Origin: Meridianimarinicoccus roseus
GTDB taxonomy: Bacteria; Pseudomonadota; Alphaproteobacteria; Rhodobacterales; Rhodobacteraceae
Assembly: GCF_003172915.1 (NCBI RefSeq)
Contig: NZ_QGKU01000038.1
Span: 62,001 to 126,000, forward strand
Length of the DNA: 64,000 nucleotides
Direction: 5' to 3'
In this document: positions 10,123 through 18,645 of the stretch, piece by piece
How the letters are laid out: each line of letters starts with the position of its first letter
Position numbering within the stretch: the stretch's first letter is position 1
Translations under genes and position numbers: made by a program
The notes under the pieces: model-generated
What the model was told of the DNA's origin: nothing
Database searches by the model: none
What the model saw: only the letters and a program-made list of their open reading frames with translations

Positions 10123-10914
10123 TCACACCTCCGGCGTGTTCGGATGCAGGTTCAGGGCGGCGATCGCTTCTAGGATGCCGGCCGCGCCGACGGCGCGGGC
10201 TTTGTGTACGTGGTCATGCCCGTCGAGCGCGGCCAGAAGCGCCGCCTCGGACCCGCCGACAGCGACCGCGGGCACCCCGCAGACCAGCATGGAATGGTCG
10301 TTCATCGTGTCGCCCGCGGCCAGCACGCGACCTTCGTCGATGCCCAGATGGGCAATCAGCCGACGCAAAGACGGGCCCTTGCTGACCCCGCGCGGCAGAA
10401 CGTCGAAGAATTCGTCGTTCGACAGCAGGGGGTCATGGCCCAGACCGCGCACTGTTTCGGCGGCGGCGGGATCGAAGCTGTCCGGATCCATGTCATAGCT
10501 GACGCGGTAGCGGAAGCGTGTGGGTTGCAGCCGCAGGCCCGGCGCGCCGTGCAGCGCCCGGCGCACCGCGTCCCCTGCGTCGCCCCAGATCTCGGCGATC
10601 TCGGCCTCCAGCGCGGCGATTGGGTGGACCGTCGCATCCTCGGCGACTTCGGCGATGGTCGTTCCGACGTCACCGACAACGTAGTCGGGGCGCGGCAGGC
10701 CGTCATTGCGCACCATGCCGGTGATGAAGTCCGGGTCGCGCCCGGTCACGAAGATTAGCCCGACCGTGGGCCGGTTCGCCTCGATCCAGTCATAAAGCTT
10801 GCCTCGGTCGGCATCGCTTCCGCCAAGGAATGTGCCGTCGAGGTCGGTGGCAAGTGTGAAGGGCCGCGCGCCAAGCGGCGGCAGCTGGGAAGGTGTTTGG
10901 CTTTGAAGTGTCAT
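10123..10914 (-). CDS. HAD phosphatase, probable glucosylglycerol-phosphate phosphatase
   Basis: HAD hydrolase of the sucrose-phosphatase/Cof type, 263 residues. Motif I is TDLDGTFLG (about residue 23), motif II FVTGRD (about 56), motif III the lysine of KGPSLRRLIAHLGID, and motif IV GDTMNDHSMLV. By position it should dephosphorylate the product of the next gene. In some gammaproteobacteria a HAD phosphatase of this kind is fused to the GgpS domain, which supports the pairing. It overlaps the gpsA stop by 4 bases and precedes ggpS by one base. Specificity is inferred. Confidence 0.75.
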   Translation of the reverse strand: MTLQSQTPSQLPPLGARPFTLATDLDGTFLGGSDADRGKLYDWIEANRPTVGLIFVTGRDPDFITGMVRNDGLPRPDYVVGDVGTTIAEVAEDATVHPIAALEAEIAEIWGDAGDAVRRALHGAPGLRLQPTRFRYRVSYDMDPDSFDPAAAETVRGLGHDPLLSNDEFFDVLPRGVSKGPSLRRLIAHLGIDEGRVLAAGDTMNDHSMLVCGVPAVAVGGSEAALLAALDGHDHVHKARAVGAAGILEAIAALNLHPNTPEV

Positions 10915-12053
10915 GACATCCGTTCTGCCAGGTCATTGATGGCGGCGTCGTCCGCCGGGTGATCGATGGACAGCGACAGCGAGGCGGGCTCGCCCTCAAT
11001 GGGCCGCGCCCAGAGCCGGGCGAAGGTTTCGCCCAGCGGCGCGCCCTTGTGAAGCACCGCATGGACCGCTTCACAGATCGGCATGGAGACCTTCACCCGG
11101 TGCGCCAGTTCGACCACCGAAACGGCGTTGATCTCGCCCTCGACAACGACGTTGCGGCCGTCGAAGCATTTCTCGCGCGGGGTGCCTTCACCCAGCTGCA
11201 CGCCCAGCGACATGTTGCGCGACGTTCGGCTGGAACAGGTCAGTGTCAGATCGCCCGCGCCGGAAAGGCCGGTCACCGTCTCGCGCCTCCCGCCCAGCAC
11301 CTGCGCCAGGCGTTTCATCTCGTCCATGCCGCGGGTGATCAGCGCGGCGCGGGTGTTCTCGGCGAAGCCCGCGCCGGTCATCATCCCGCAGGCGATGGCG
11401 ATCACGTTCTTCACCGCGCCTCCGATCTCCACCCCGATAATGTCGTCCGACACGTAGGGACGGAACGCGTTCGAGCCCATTGCGACCGCGACCTTGGCCG
11501 CAGTGCTGGTTTCGGGGTGCAGACGGTCCTGATAGGAAAAGGGAAACGCCACCGTGGCCGCCGTCAGGTGCCCCAGCGCGGTTTCCTTGGCGAAGGTTGG
11601 CCCCGACAACGCGCCGATCGGGTGACCGGGCAGCTCCTGCTCGGCCACTTGGCTCAGCAACAGGCCGCTGCCGCGCTCGATGCCCTTGCAGCACAGAGCG
11701 ACGGGCACGCCGGGCGCAAGATGCGGGCGGATCATGCCGCACATCTCGCGCAGCGTGCGCGACGGTGTGACGATCAGCACCAAGTCCGCACCGGCGCAGG
11801 CCTGCGCCACGTCCATGGTCGCATTCAGTCCGGCGGGCAGCGGCACGCCCGGCATGTAGCGCGGGTTCTCGTGGTCGCGGTTGATGGCGGTGACCGTCTC
11901 GGCATTGCGGCCCCAGACGGTGACGGCGCGTCCGGCGCTGCGGGCCACTGCGGCCAGCGCGCAGCCCCAGGCGCCCGCGCCGATGACGGCGACGCGCCCA
12001 ATGCCCTGATCGCCAGTGCGGGGCAGGTCTTCGGGTGAAATATCCAGAACCAT
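10911..12053 (-). CDS. gpsA: Glycerol-3-phosphate dehydrogenase [NAD(P)+]
   Basis: Reduces dihydroxyacetone phosphate to glycerol 3-phosphate. The 380-residue protein has the Rossmann motif VAVIGAGAWGCALA, CCKGIE, GALSGPTFAKE, the catalytic-lysine region IGGAVKNVIAIACGM and GLSGAGDLTLTC. It is longer than the usual 330-340 owing to a 19-residue N-terminal extension and a C-terminal tail. The ATG at 12053 follows an AAGGA site at 8 bases. Being first in an operon with ggpS and a phosphatase suggests it is dedicated to glucosylglycerol, and that a separate housekeeping gpsA exists elsewhere; the latter cannot be checked here. Confidence 0.92.
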   Translation of the reverse strand: MVLDISPEDLPRTGDQGIGRVAVIGAGAWGCALAAVARSAGRAVTVWGRNAETVTAINRDHENPRYMPGVPLPAGLNATMDVAQACAGADLVLIVTPSRTLREMCGMIRPHLAPGVPVALCCKGIERGSGLLLSQVAEQELPGHPIGALSGPTFAKETALGHLTAATVAFPFSYQDRLHPETSTAAKVAVAMGSNAFRPYVSDDIIGVEIGGAVKNVIAIACGMMTGAGFAENTRAALITRGMDEMKRLAQVLGGRRETVTGLSGAGDLTLTCSSRTSRNMSLGVQLGEGTPREKCFDGRNVVVEGEINAVSVVELAHRVKVSMPICEAVHAVLHKGAPLGETFARLWARPIEGEPASLSLSIDHPADDAAINDLAERMS

Positions 12054-12154
12054 GAAGGATGTCCTTGTAACCGCTTTCTCCGCCCGTGTCCAATCGGTGC
12101 GGCCGCGGGCTCTGCGCCGCTTGCAGCAACCCTGAGTTTCGGACCGGATGATTG

Positions 12155-12167
12155 CCACTTCAAGTGG
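12155..12167. promoter_or_regulatory. Palindrome in gpsA/dehydrogenase promoter region
   Basis: CCACTT-C-AAGTGG is a perfect 13-bp palindrome in the 163-base divergent spacer between gpsA and the amino-acid dehydrogenase. Its central place and symmetry fit a repressor or activator site; no regulator is identified. Confidence 0.4.
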
Positions 12168-12216
12168 TGAACGGTAGGTCAGCGGAAAGGTTTCTCCACA
12201 ATCGGAAGGATGCGCA

Positions 12217-13266
12217 ATGTTCGATCACGACGGCTATCGCGGGCACGAGGGCGTGACCTGGATCTCGGACGCGGCGACCGGGCTGAAGGCCGTGATCGCC
12301 GTGCATTCCTCGGCCCTCGGGCCGGCGATGGGGGGCTGTCGGCTGTGGCACTACCCGTCGAGCAGCGCAGCGCTGACCGACGCGCTGCGGCTGTCGCACG
12401 GGATGTCGCTGAAGAACGCGATGGCCGGTCTGCCGCTGGGCGGCGGCAAGGCGGTGATCCTCGGGCCGGTGGCACCCGAAGCGCGGACGGCGCTGTTCGA
12501 GGCGTTCGGCGTGGCGGTGGACGGGCTCGGCGGGCGTTACGTTACCGCCGAGGATGTAGGCGTGTCGGTTGCCGACATGGCCGCCGCGGCGCGCCGAACG
12601 CGGCACGTTTCTGGCGTGACGGCGGCGGGCGGAGTCGGGGGCGATCCGTCGCCCTACACGGCGCGCGGCGTGCTGCGCGGGATCGAGGCGGCCGCGGCGC
12701 GCGTGCTCGGGCGCGGCGACCTCGACGGCGTGCGCGTGGCGGTTCAGGGCGTCGGGCACGTGGGCGGCGCGCTGTGCAGGTTGCTGGCAGGGCAGGGCGC
12801 ACAGCTTGTCGTGGCCGATACCGACCGGGCCCGTCTGGACCGCATCTGCGACGAGACGGGGGCGGTGCCCGTTGCGCTTGATGAGGTGCTCGAGGCCGAT
12901 GTCGACGTGGTTGCGCCCTGTGCGCTCGGCGGGGCGATCACCGCCGAGGTAGCTGCGGGCATACGCGCGCGAGTGGTCGCAGGGGCGGCGAACAACCAGC
13001 TGGCCGAACCCGCCGCAGGCACGGTGTTGCGCAAGCGAGGCATCGCCTATGTCCCGGATTACGTCATCAACGCCGGCGGCATCATCGCTGTCGGGGCCGA
13101 ATATCTTGGCGGCGGCAACGAAGCGTCGGTCATGGCGGACGTGGATGCCATAGGTCCGCGCATCTCGGACCTTCTGGCCCGCGCCGATGCCGAGGACACA
13201 GCGCCCGAGATCCTGGCCGACCGCCGCGCCGAGGAAATCATCGTCGCCGCCCGCGCGGCGCGTTGA
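12217..13266 (+). CDS. Leu/Phe/Val-type amino-acid dehydrogenase
   Basis: Glu/Leu/Phe/Val dehydrogenase family, 349 residues, expected to deaminate branched-chain or aromatic amino acids to 2-oxo acids with NAD. Visible are the substrate loop GPAMGGCRLW (about 35-44), the catalytic lysine in LPLGGGKAVI (about 75-84), the dimer region, the Rossmann motif VQGVGHVGG (about 174-182) and the VAGAANNQL segment. The preceding AATCGGAAGGATGCGCA contains a good ribosome site. It is divergent from gpsA and ends 7 bases from the convergent LysR gene. Substrate preference cannot be told from sequence. Confidence 0.85.
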   Translation: MFDHDGYRGHEGVTWISDAATGLKAVIAVHSSALGPAMGGCRLWHYPSSSAALTDALRLSHGMSLKNAMAGLPLGGGKAVILGPVAPEARTALFEAFGVAVDGLGGRYVTAEDVGVSVADMAAAARRTRHVSGVTAAGGVGGDPSPYTARGVLRGIEAAAARVLGRGDLDGVRVAVQGVGHVGGALCRLLAGQGAQLVVADTDRARLDRICDETGAVPVALDEVLEADVDVVAPCALGGAITAEVAAGIRARVVAGAANNQLAEPAAGTVLRKRGIAYVPDYVINAGGIIAVGAEYLGGGNEASVMADVDAIGPRISDLLARADAEDTAPEILADRRAEEIIVAARAAR

Positions 13267-13273
13267 ACTCGCC

Positions 13274-14182
13274 TCAGCCGCCTGCGCGCAGCACGCCGCC
13301 ATGTAGCGTGCCATCGGGGAAGGCCTGCACGAGCAAGTCGCGGAAGGCCCGCAGGCGCGCGCTCAGCGCCTGCGGGCTGGGGTATACGAAGCTCAATTCG
13401 GCCGACGGTGTGTCCCAGCCGGTCAGAACCGGCACCAGCCGCCCCTCCGCAATATCCTGTTCCACAAGAAAAAGCGGCAGTTGCGCCACGCCTGCGCCGC
13501 CGATCGCCGCGTCGCGCAGCGCGAAGTAGCTGGTCATCGCCAGCCCCCCGGCCAGTCGCACCGATCGTTCGGTCCTGCCTTGCGTGAAGTGCCAAGTCTG
13601 CACCAGCCCGATCCCGAACAGCAGCACCGGCAGCCCGGCCAGCGCGCCCGGATTGTCCAGCGGCATCATGCACAGGCCGGGCGCGGCGACCGTAACCCGG
13701 TGCGAGCGCGCGAAGGTCTGCGCCACGAAGGGGCTGTCGGCGGGTTGCCCGACGCGGATCGCGGCGTCGAAGCCTTCCTCGATCAGGTCGGGCTGGCTGT
13801 CGGTCAGCACCACCTCGAGCGTCAGGTCGGGATAGAGCCTTCGCGACGCAGCCACGATCTGCCCGATGAAAGCCTGCCCGAACATCACCGGCACAGCCAG
13901 TCGCAGATGCCCGCGCACGGCCCCGTCGGGTGCGGCCAGCGCGCGCGTGATCTCGCCCGCATCGTCCAGGATCCGGTCGGCGCGCGACAGCACCAGCGCG
14001 CCCTCGGCTGTCAGGCTCAGCCGACGCGTCGTGCGCTCGATCAGCCGCACGCCAAGCGCCGCCTCCAGATCCTGAATGCGCTTCGACATGGTCGATTTCG
14101 GGATGCCGAGCTTGCGCGCCGCCGCCGCGAACGACCCCTCGGCCACGATCGCGCTGAATTCCCTCAGGGTGTTGAGATCCAT
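13274..14182 (-). CDS. LysR-family regulator
   Basis: 302 residues. The N-terminal winged helix-turn-helix (FAAAARKLGIPKSTMSKRIQ, residues about 19-38) is followed by a LysR substrate-binding domain (GHLRLAVPVMFGQAFIG onward). The KRIQDLEAALGVRLIERTTR stretch is typical of the CrgA/PA-type subgroup. The ATG at 14182 is chosen because it starts the domain; the longer frame adds 25 unrelated residues. It faces the dehydrogenase gene 3' to 3' and may sit in a minus-strand run after dtd. The target is unknown. Confidence 0.85.
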   Translation of the reverse strand: MDLNTLREFSAIVAEGSFAAAARKLGIPKSTMSKRIQDLEAALGVRLIERTTRRLSLTAEGALVLSRADRILDDAGEITRALAAPDGAVRGHLRLAVPVMFGQAFIGQIVAASRRLYPDLTLEVVLTDSQPDLIEEGFDAAIRVGQPADSPFVAQTFARSHRVTVAAPGLCMMPLDNPGALAGLPVLLFGIGLVQTWHFTQGRTERSVRLAGGLAMTSYFALRDAAIGGAGVAQLPLFLVEQDIAEGRLVPVLTGWDTPSAELSFVYPSPQALSARLRAFRDLLVQAFPDGTLHGGVLRAGG

Positions 14183-14256
14183 TTGCCTGCCTGCTGCTTT
14201 TTTTTGGGGCACAAAGCACGGTTTAGCCGCCGCGCCAATAGGCATGGTGCCGGTCA

Positions 14257-14706
14257 CTATCGCGGCGCAGCGGTATCGAGCCAGATGGTCACCGGTCCGT
14301 CATTGGTCAGCGTCACCTTCATGTCCGCGCCGAAACGGCCGCGCGCCACCGCGATGCCCAGCTCGGCCATCGCCTGGGCAAATGCCTCGTAGTGCGCGCG
14401 GCCCGTCTCGGGTGGGGCGGCCCGAGAGAAGCCGGGCCGGTTGCCGCGCGACGTGTCCGCTGCCAGCGTGAATTGGCTGACCACCAGCGCGCTGCCGCCT
14501 GTATCGAGCAGGGAGCGGTTCATTCGCCCGTCCTCGTCGGCGAAGATCCGCATTCGGGCGATCCGTGCGGCCAGTGGCGCGGCCTCGGCGCCTGTGTCGT
14601 CCTGCATGGCGCAGACCAGCACCAGAAGACCGGGGCCGATCTCGCCGATGCAAGCGCCGTCGACACGCACCTCGGCGGCGGCGACACGCTGGACAAGCGC
14701 CCGCAT
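14257..14706 (-). CDS. dtd: D-aminoacyl-tRNA deacylase
   Basis: Proofreading enzyme that removes D-amino acids from tRNA; 149 residues, the usual length. It begins [17 protein letters not shown] and carries the family motifs [17 protein letters not shown] (around 77-93) and the C-terminal [11 protein letters not shown], where the Gly-cisPro pair sits in the partner site. The start shares a base with the stop of the upstream kinase (TGATG), so the two are probably co-transcribed and coupled. Confidence 0.95.
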   Translation of the reverse strand: MRALVQRVAAAEVRVDGACIGEIGPGLLVLVCAMQDDTGAEAAPLAARIARMRIFADEDGRMNRSLLDTGGSALVVSQFTLAADTSRGNRPGFSRAAPPETGRAHYEAFAQAMAELGIAVARGRFGADMKVTLTNDGPVTIWLDTAAPR

Positions 14707-15632
14707 CAGGCCAGATCGGCGCGTGTCGGCGGGTTCGCACCTGCGCGCGACACGGTGACCGCAGCAGCGCGCGTGGCCAGCGAAAGCGCTCCGCGCAGCG
14801 CGTCCTCCGACAGCGTTCCCAGCGCAGCGCGGGTCAGCAACCCGGCGTCGTGCAGCGCGGCCAGTACCCCCGCATTGAAGGTGTCGCCCGCGCCCACGGT
14901 GTCCACAGGCGTGACCGGGGTGGCATCCACGAAGACGGCATGGTCCGCCGTGACTGCCCAGGCGCCCTTCGCGCCTTCGGTAATGCAGACCAGCTTCGGA
15001 CCCATTGCGCGCAGCTTTGTGGCCTGTTCGACGGTATCGCCCGCGCCCATAAGCCAGTGCAGGTCCTCATCCGACAGTTTCACGATGTCGGCCACCCGCA
15101 GCATCGCGTCCAGCCGATCACGATAGGCCGCTTCGTCGCGGATGAAGCCGGGGCGCACGTTCGGGTCGATCATCGTGACGCGGCTGGGGGCCTCGCGTTC
15201 CATGAGCGCGCGGTATGTGTCTGCGCAGGGCGTCACAGCCAGCGAGATGCCGCCGAAGAACATCGCCGACACATGATCCGGCACGATCGGAAGATCATCC
15301 TGCGCCAGAAGCCGTCCTGCCGTGTTCTCGTCGTAGAATGCATAGCGCGCATGCCCGCCGGTCAGTTCCACGAAGGCGAGCGTTGTAGGGTTGTCGCTGC
15401 GATGCGCAAGGTCCGTCGAAACGCCCGACCGATCAAGTTCCGTCGCCAGCAAGCCGCCGAAAAGGTCGTTGGACAGCCCCGTGAAAAGCCCCGTTTCGAC
15501 CCCGAGTCGCGACAGCGCGATCGACGTGTTGAACACCGCGCCCCCCGCGAAGGGCTGGAAGCACGCATGACCATCCCCGGTCGTCCTTGGCAGCATGTCA
15601 ATCAGTGCTTCACCACAGCAGAGTATCATCAC
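14706..15632 (-). CDS. PfkB-family sugar kinase, probable fructokinase
   Basis: Carbohydrate kinase of the ribokinase/PfkB family, 308 residues. N-terminal [13 protein letters not shown], the substrate loop [17 protein letters not shown] (about 30-46), [22 protein letters not shown], and the ATP/catalytic motif [17 protein letters not shown] (about 250-266) are present. The pattern is that of fructokinases, but other ketoses are possible. Either ATG of the initial pair can be the start. It overlaps dtd by one base. Confidence 0.8.
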   Translation of the reverse strand: MMILCCGEALIDMLPRTTGDGHACFQPFAGGAVFNTSIALSRLGVETGLFTGLSNDLFGGLLATELDRSGVSTDLAHRSDNPTTLAFVELTGGHARYAFYDENTAGRLLAQDDLPIVPDHVSAMFFGGISLAVTPCADTYRALMEREAPSRVTMIDPNVRPGFIRDEAAYRDRLDAMLRVADIVKLSDEDLHWLMGAGDTVEQATKLRAMGPKLVCITEGAKGAWAVTADHAVFVDATPVTPVDTVGAGDTFNAGVLAALHDAGLLTRAALGTLSEDALRGALSLATRAAAVTVSRAGANPPTRADLA

Positions 15633-15815
15633 AGGGGTCCTTTTCCGAAGTCGTGTGACGATAGTCTGTGTATGTTAGCGCTGGCAAGGCGGGCTTTGGG
15701 AAATGCCTGTTTATCTTAGTGACATTTGGAGTCAGAAGGCGACATAGTATAAGGATAATGATACGACATCGTGCGCAGTCATTTTGAATAAGCCGAATGA
15801 TCAGGCTGGGGTGAC

Positions 15816-16232
15816 ATGAGTAAGCAAGACCGGGAAGGTGGCTTCTGGCCCTCCCTCTATGACAAGTTGCGCGGTGGCGACGACGATGTTGGCGACTGGT
15901 TCACCCCCGTGGCCTGTGCGTCGGCGACGGACGACTGCTACAGTGTGTGCGTCGAGCTTCCGGGCGTGACCGAGGCCGATTTCACCGTGACGGTCGAGGA
16001 CGAGAGCCTTGTTTTGGAAGGCGACAAGCAACCCGAACCTTGTGAAGACTCCACGCTGCTGTTTTTCAACGAACGGCGCCATGGCCACTTCGTGCGCAGC
16101 TTCAAGCTTCCGCCTGACGCTGATCTGGTCAACTACTCGTCCACGCTGGAGAACGGCGTGCTGCGCCTGATCATTCCACGCCGCTCCTCGCCCAAGCCCA
16201 GCCCGGAACCCGCGATTCGCGCCACCGCTTAA
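15816..16232 (+). CDS. Hsp20-family small heat-shock protein
   Basis: 138-residue alpha-crystallin-domain chaperone. The domain begins at about residue 35 (DDCYSVCVELPGVTEADFTV), runs through VEDESLVLEGDKQ and RHGHFVRSFKLPPDADL, and ends with LENGVLRLIIPR (about 114-125), giving the G-x-L motif; a short Ser/Pro-rich tail follows. The N-terminal arm is short. The spacer 15633-15815 upstream has TATAAG/TATAGT-like AT-rich sequence near 15745-15765, but no clear heat-shock sigma promoter was recognised. Confidence 0.85.
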   Translation: MSKQDREGGFWPSLYDKLRGGDDDVGDWFTPVACASATDDCYSVCVELPGVTEADFTVTVEDESLVLEGDKQPEPCEDSTLLFFNERRHGHFVRSFKLPPDADLVNYSSTLENGVLRLIIPRRSSPKPSPEPAIRATA

Positions 16233-16354
16233 GGGCTTGTCTGGGCGCGTCGCGCGGAAAAGCGGCTCAGGCCGGGCCTTTGCGCGTCAGTTGGACCCTC
16301 GTGAAGGCGCGGAAATCACCGGCTGCAGCCGCGACATCGGCGGAAATCCGCCGA

Positions 16355-17461
16355 TCATCCGTTCGCGGCCAGGAAACCGAAACCAGCCGCCAGCAAAGCG
16401 CCCGCGAGCACGGCGAGCGCGATTTTCCAGGCCGACCACGGCCGTTCGCCTTGCACGCGGCCGGTCTGGCCGTTGATCACGATCCTGTAGCTTCGCCCGC
16501 CATAGCGGTAGGCGGCGATCCAGATCGGCAGCAGCACATGCTTGAACGTGACCTCGCCGATCTCGGTCGAGATCCGGTCGACCCTCTGCCGGTCACCGCC
16601 GATGTCGAACCGCACGTCGCGTTCGATCTGCCGGTCCATCTGCGTGCGCGCGTCGCCGAACGCCTCGTCCAGCGGTACGCCGTAGGCTTCGGTGCGCAAA
16701 CCGGCCAGGTATTCGGGTGCGTAGGGGCGCAGCTGTGTCAGGTCCCACGGCGGCAGGCCCTGGGTGAAATCGCGCGGCAGCGCGCGCGAGCCCAGCACCA
16801 GAACATCGTCGAAATCGCGTGCGACAGCGCCCGTCACCGCCCGCCAGCGGATCTGCGGCACCTGTTCGGTGTGGCGCTGCCCGTTGCGCACCACGGACCG
16901 GCTGACATGGTAAACCGTGCCGCGATGTCCGGCATAGTGGCTGCGCGTGCGTGCGTCGAAGGTCCAGTAGGGCACGTAGACACCGTCCATCGCGCGTCCC
17001 TTGCGGGCATAGCGCGTCAGCCCGTTCGGCGCGAACCACAGGCGGCCCAGCCAGTCGGTCATGGCGGCCCGCGCGGTGCGTTCGTCCAGGGCGAAGGGCA
17101 GCACGGCGCGGGGCTTTATGTGCCGGTTGACCCCGGCCGTACCGACAACGGGCGAGGCGCAGAACGGGCAGACCGTTCCCTGCGTTGTGCCATCCAGTTC
17201 GACCTGCGCGCCGCAACTGGTGCAGCCGAGAACGCGCGTCTCCTCGTAGGCGTCCTCGGTCAGGCCGCCTTCCAGCGCTGCGGCATAGTCCTGTTCGCGG
17301 ATCGCGCCAATGGGGCCGCCCCACGGGCCGGACGGCGCGCCGATCGGATCCTCGTGCCCGCAATGGGGGCAGCGCAGCCCGCCCGTGCCGGGATCGAACA
17401 GAACGTCCGCCCCGCAGGCGGAACAGGGAAAACGATGCGCGCCGTCCATCAGCCGCCCCAT
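16355..17461 (-). CDS. Zinc-ribbon membrane-anchored protein next to SPFH gene
   Basis: 368 residues. The N terminus holds two rubredoxin-like zinc ribbons: CSACG...CPHCG (about residues 13-36) and CTSCG...CPFCASP (about 79-103). A long globular middle follows, with a YVPYWTFDARTRSHYAGHRG segment, and the C terminus is a single membrane segment (WKIALAVLAGALLAAGFGFLAA). Proteins of this type are often mislabelled as PriA-like helicases; no helicase motif is present. It is the last gene of a minus-strand operon after an SPFH protein, its usual partner. The start could be 17461 or the ATG at 17449. Confidence 0.65.
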   Translation of the reverse strand: MGRLMDGAHRFPCSACGADVLFDPGTGGLRCPHCGHEDPIGAPSGPWGGPIGAIREQDYAAALEGGLTEDAYEETRVLGCTSCGAQVELDGTTQGTVCPFCASPVVGTAGVNRHIKPRAVLPFALDERTARAAMTDWLGRLWFAPNGLTRYARKGRAMDGVYVPYWTFDARTRSHYAGHRGTVYHVSRSVVRNGQRHTEQVPQIRWRAVTGAVARDFDDVLVLGSRALPRDFTQGLPPWDLTQLRPYAPEYLAGLRTEAYGVPLDEAFGDARTQMDRQIERDVRFDIGGDRQRVDRISTEIGEVTFKHVLLPIWIAAYRYGGRSYRIVINGQTGRVQGERPWSAWKIALAVLAGALLAAGFGFLAANG

Positions 17462-17525
17462 TCCCGCGCAGCTGACGGGCCGTTTGTACCGGGCACCCGT
17501 GCCAAACTCCTGATCGCGGGCGCAC

Positions 17526-18644
17526 TCATGCGGCGGGCGGCGGCGGCGGCATTACGGTGAAAAGCTGCGCCAGTTCGGTCACGTCCTCGGCGCGCAGCCA
17601 TCCGTCCTGGCCTTGCGTCCAGACATGGGTCTGCCGCGTCAGCCGCCCCTCGGTCACCATGCGCCCCATGGCGGCGCGCGAGAACGGTCCACTGGTCTGA
17701 CCGTTCTCCGCGATGTGCCAGACATGTTCCACAGGCGGCGGCGGTGGCGGTGCCATCGGGGCGGCGGGCTGCGTCGCGGGGCGTGCGCCCCATGGGCCTG
17801 CCTGCGCCATCGTCTGGCCCATAGCCATGCCCATTCCGGCCCCGATGCCGGCGCCCATGCCGCTGTTCGGTGTCGCGGCGGCGGTGCCCATTGCCTCGGC
17901 CGCGGAATAACGCGTGTAGCGGTCCAGATCGCCGACCATGCCCATCGCCGTGCGCTTGTCGAGCGCGGCCTCGACCGTCGGCGGAAGCGAGATGTTCTCG
18001 ATGTAGAGTTCCGGCAGGTTCAGCCCGTAGCCCGCGATCGTGGCGCTGATCTCGTTCGCGACCAGCTTGCCGAGGTCCGCCGTGTTCGCCGCCATGTCCA
18101 GCACCGGGATGCCCGAAGCGGCGACCGCGCGGCTGAATTCCTGCACGATCACGTTGCGAACCTGAAAGCTGATCTCGTCCATGGTGAACTCGCCGTCGGT
18201 GCCGACGATCTCGGTCATGAAGCGCGCAGGGTCGCTGACACGGACGCTGTAGGTGCCGTAGGCGCGCAGCCGCACCGGGCCGAACTCCGGGTCGCGCAGC
18301 ATCACCGGGTTCTTGGTGCCCCATTTCAGATCCGTAAAGCGCCGGGTCGCGATGAAGTAGATCTCGGACTTGAAGGGCGATCGGAAGCCGTGGTCCCAGT
18401 GCTGGAGCGTGGTCATCACCGGCATGTTGTTCGTCTCCAGCATGTAGAGGCCGGGGGTGAATACGTCCGCGATCTGCCCTTCATGGACGAACACGGCAGC
18501 CTGCCCTTCGCGCACGGTAAGCTTCGCGCCATACTTGATCGCGTGGCCCTGACGTTCGAACCGCCAGACCATCGTGTCGCGGGTGTCGTCGACCCAGTGG
18601 ATTACATCGATGAATTCGCCGGACAGGAAGTCGAAAAACGGCAT
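17526..18644 (-). CDS. SPFH-domain protein with C-terminal GYF_2 domain
   Basis: 372 residues. Residues about 1-250 form an SPFH/Band-7 domain of the virion-core-like subgroup (MPFFDFLSGEFIDVIHWVDD start; VFVHEGQIADVFTPGLYML; FQVRNVIVQEFSRAVAASGIP). A Gly/Met-rich low-complexity linker (about 260-300) and a proline run lead to a GYF_2-type domain (HVWHIAENGQTSGPFSRAAM ... DGWLRAEDVTEL). SPFH proteins scaffold membrane microdomains; the GYF part should bind proline-rich peptides. The start at 18644 is one base after the DUF2927 stop. Confidence 0.8.
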   Translation of the reverse strand: MPFFDFLSGEFIDVIHWVDDTRDTMVWRFERQGHAIKYGAKLTVREGQAAVFVHEGQIADVFTPGLYMLETNNMPVMTTLQHWDHGFRSPFKSEIYFIATRRFTDLKWGTKNPVMLRDPEFGPVRLRAYGTYSVRVSDPARFMTEIVGTDGEFTMDEISFQVRNVIVQEFSRAVAASGIPVLDMAANTADLGKLVANEISATIAGYGLNLPELYIENISLPPTVEAALDKRTAMGMVGDLDRYTRYSAAEAMGTAAATPNSGMGAGIGAGMGMAMGQTMAQAGPWGARPATQPAAPMAPPPPPPVEHVWHIAENGQTSGPFSRAAMGRMVTEGRLTRQTHVWTQGQDGWLRAEDVTELAQLFTVMPPPPPAA

Positions 18645-18645
18645 G

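Noticed and set aside
8598-10914. otsA and otsB, trehalose synthesis
   Set aside because: The GT20 protein has the GgpS-type SPNGIVPTL segment in place of the OtsA N-terminal loop, and gpsA is in the same operon.
16355-17461. PriA-like helicase
   Set aside because: Only zinc ribbons are shared; no Walker or helicase motif.
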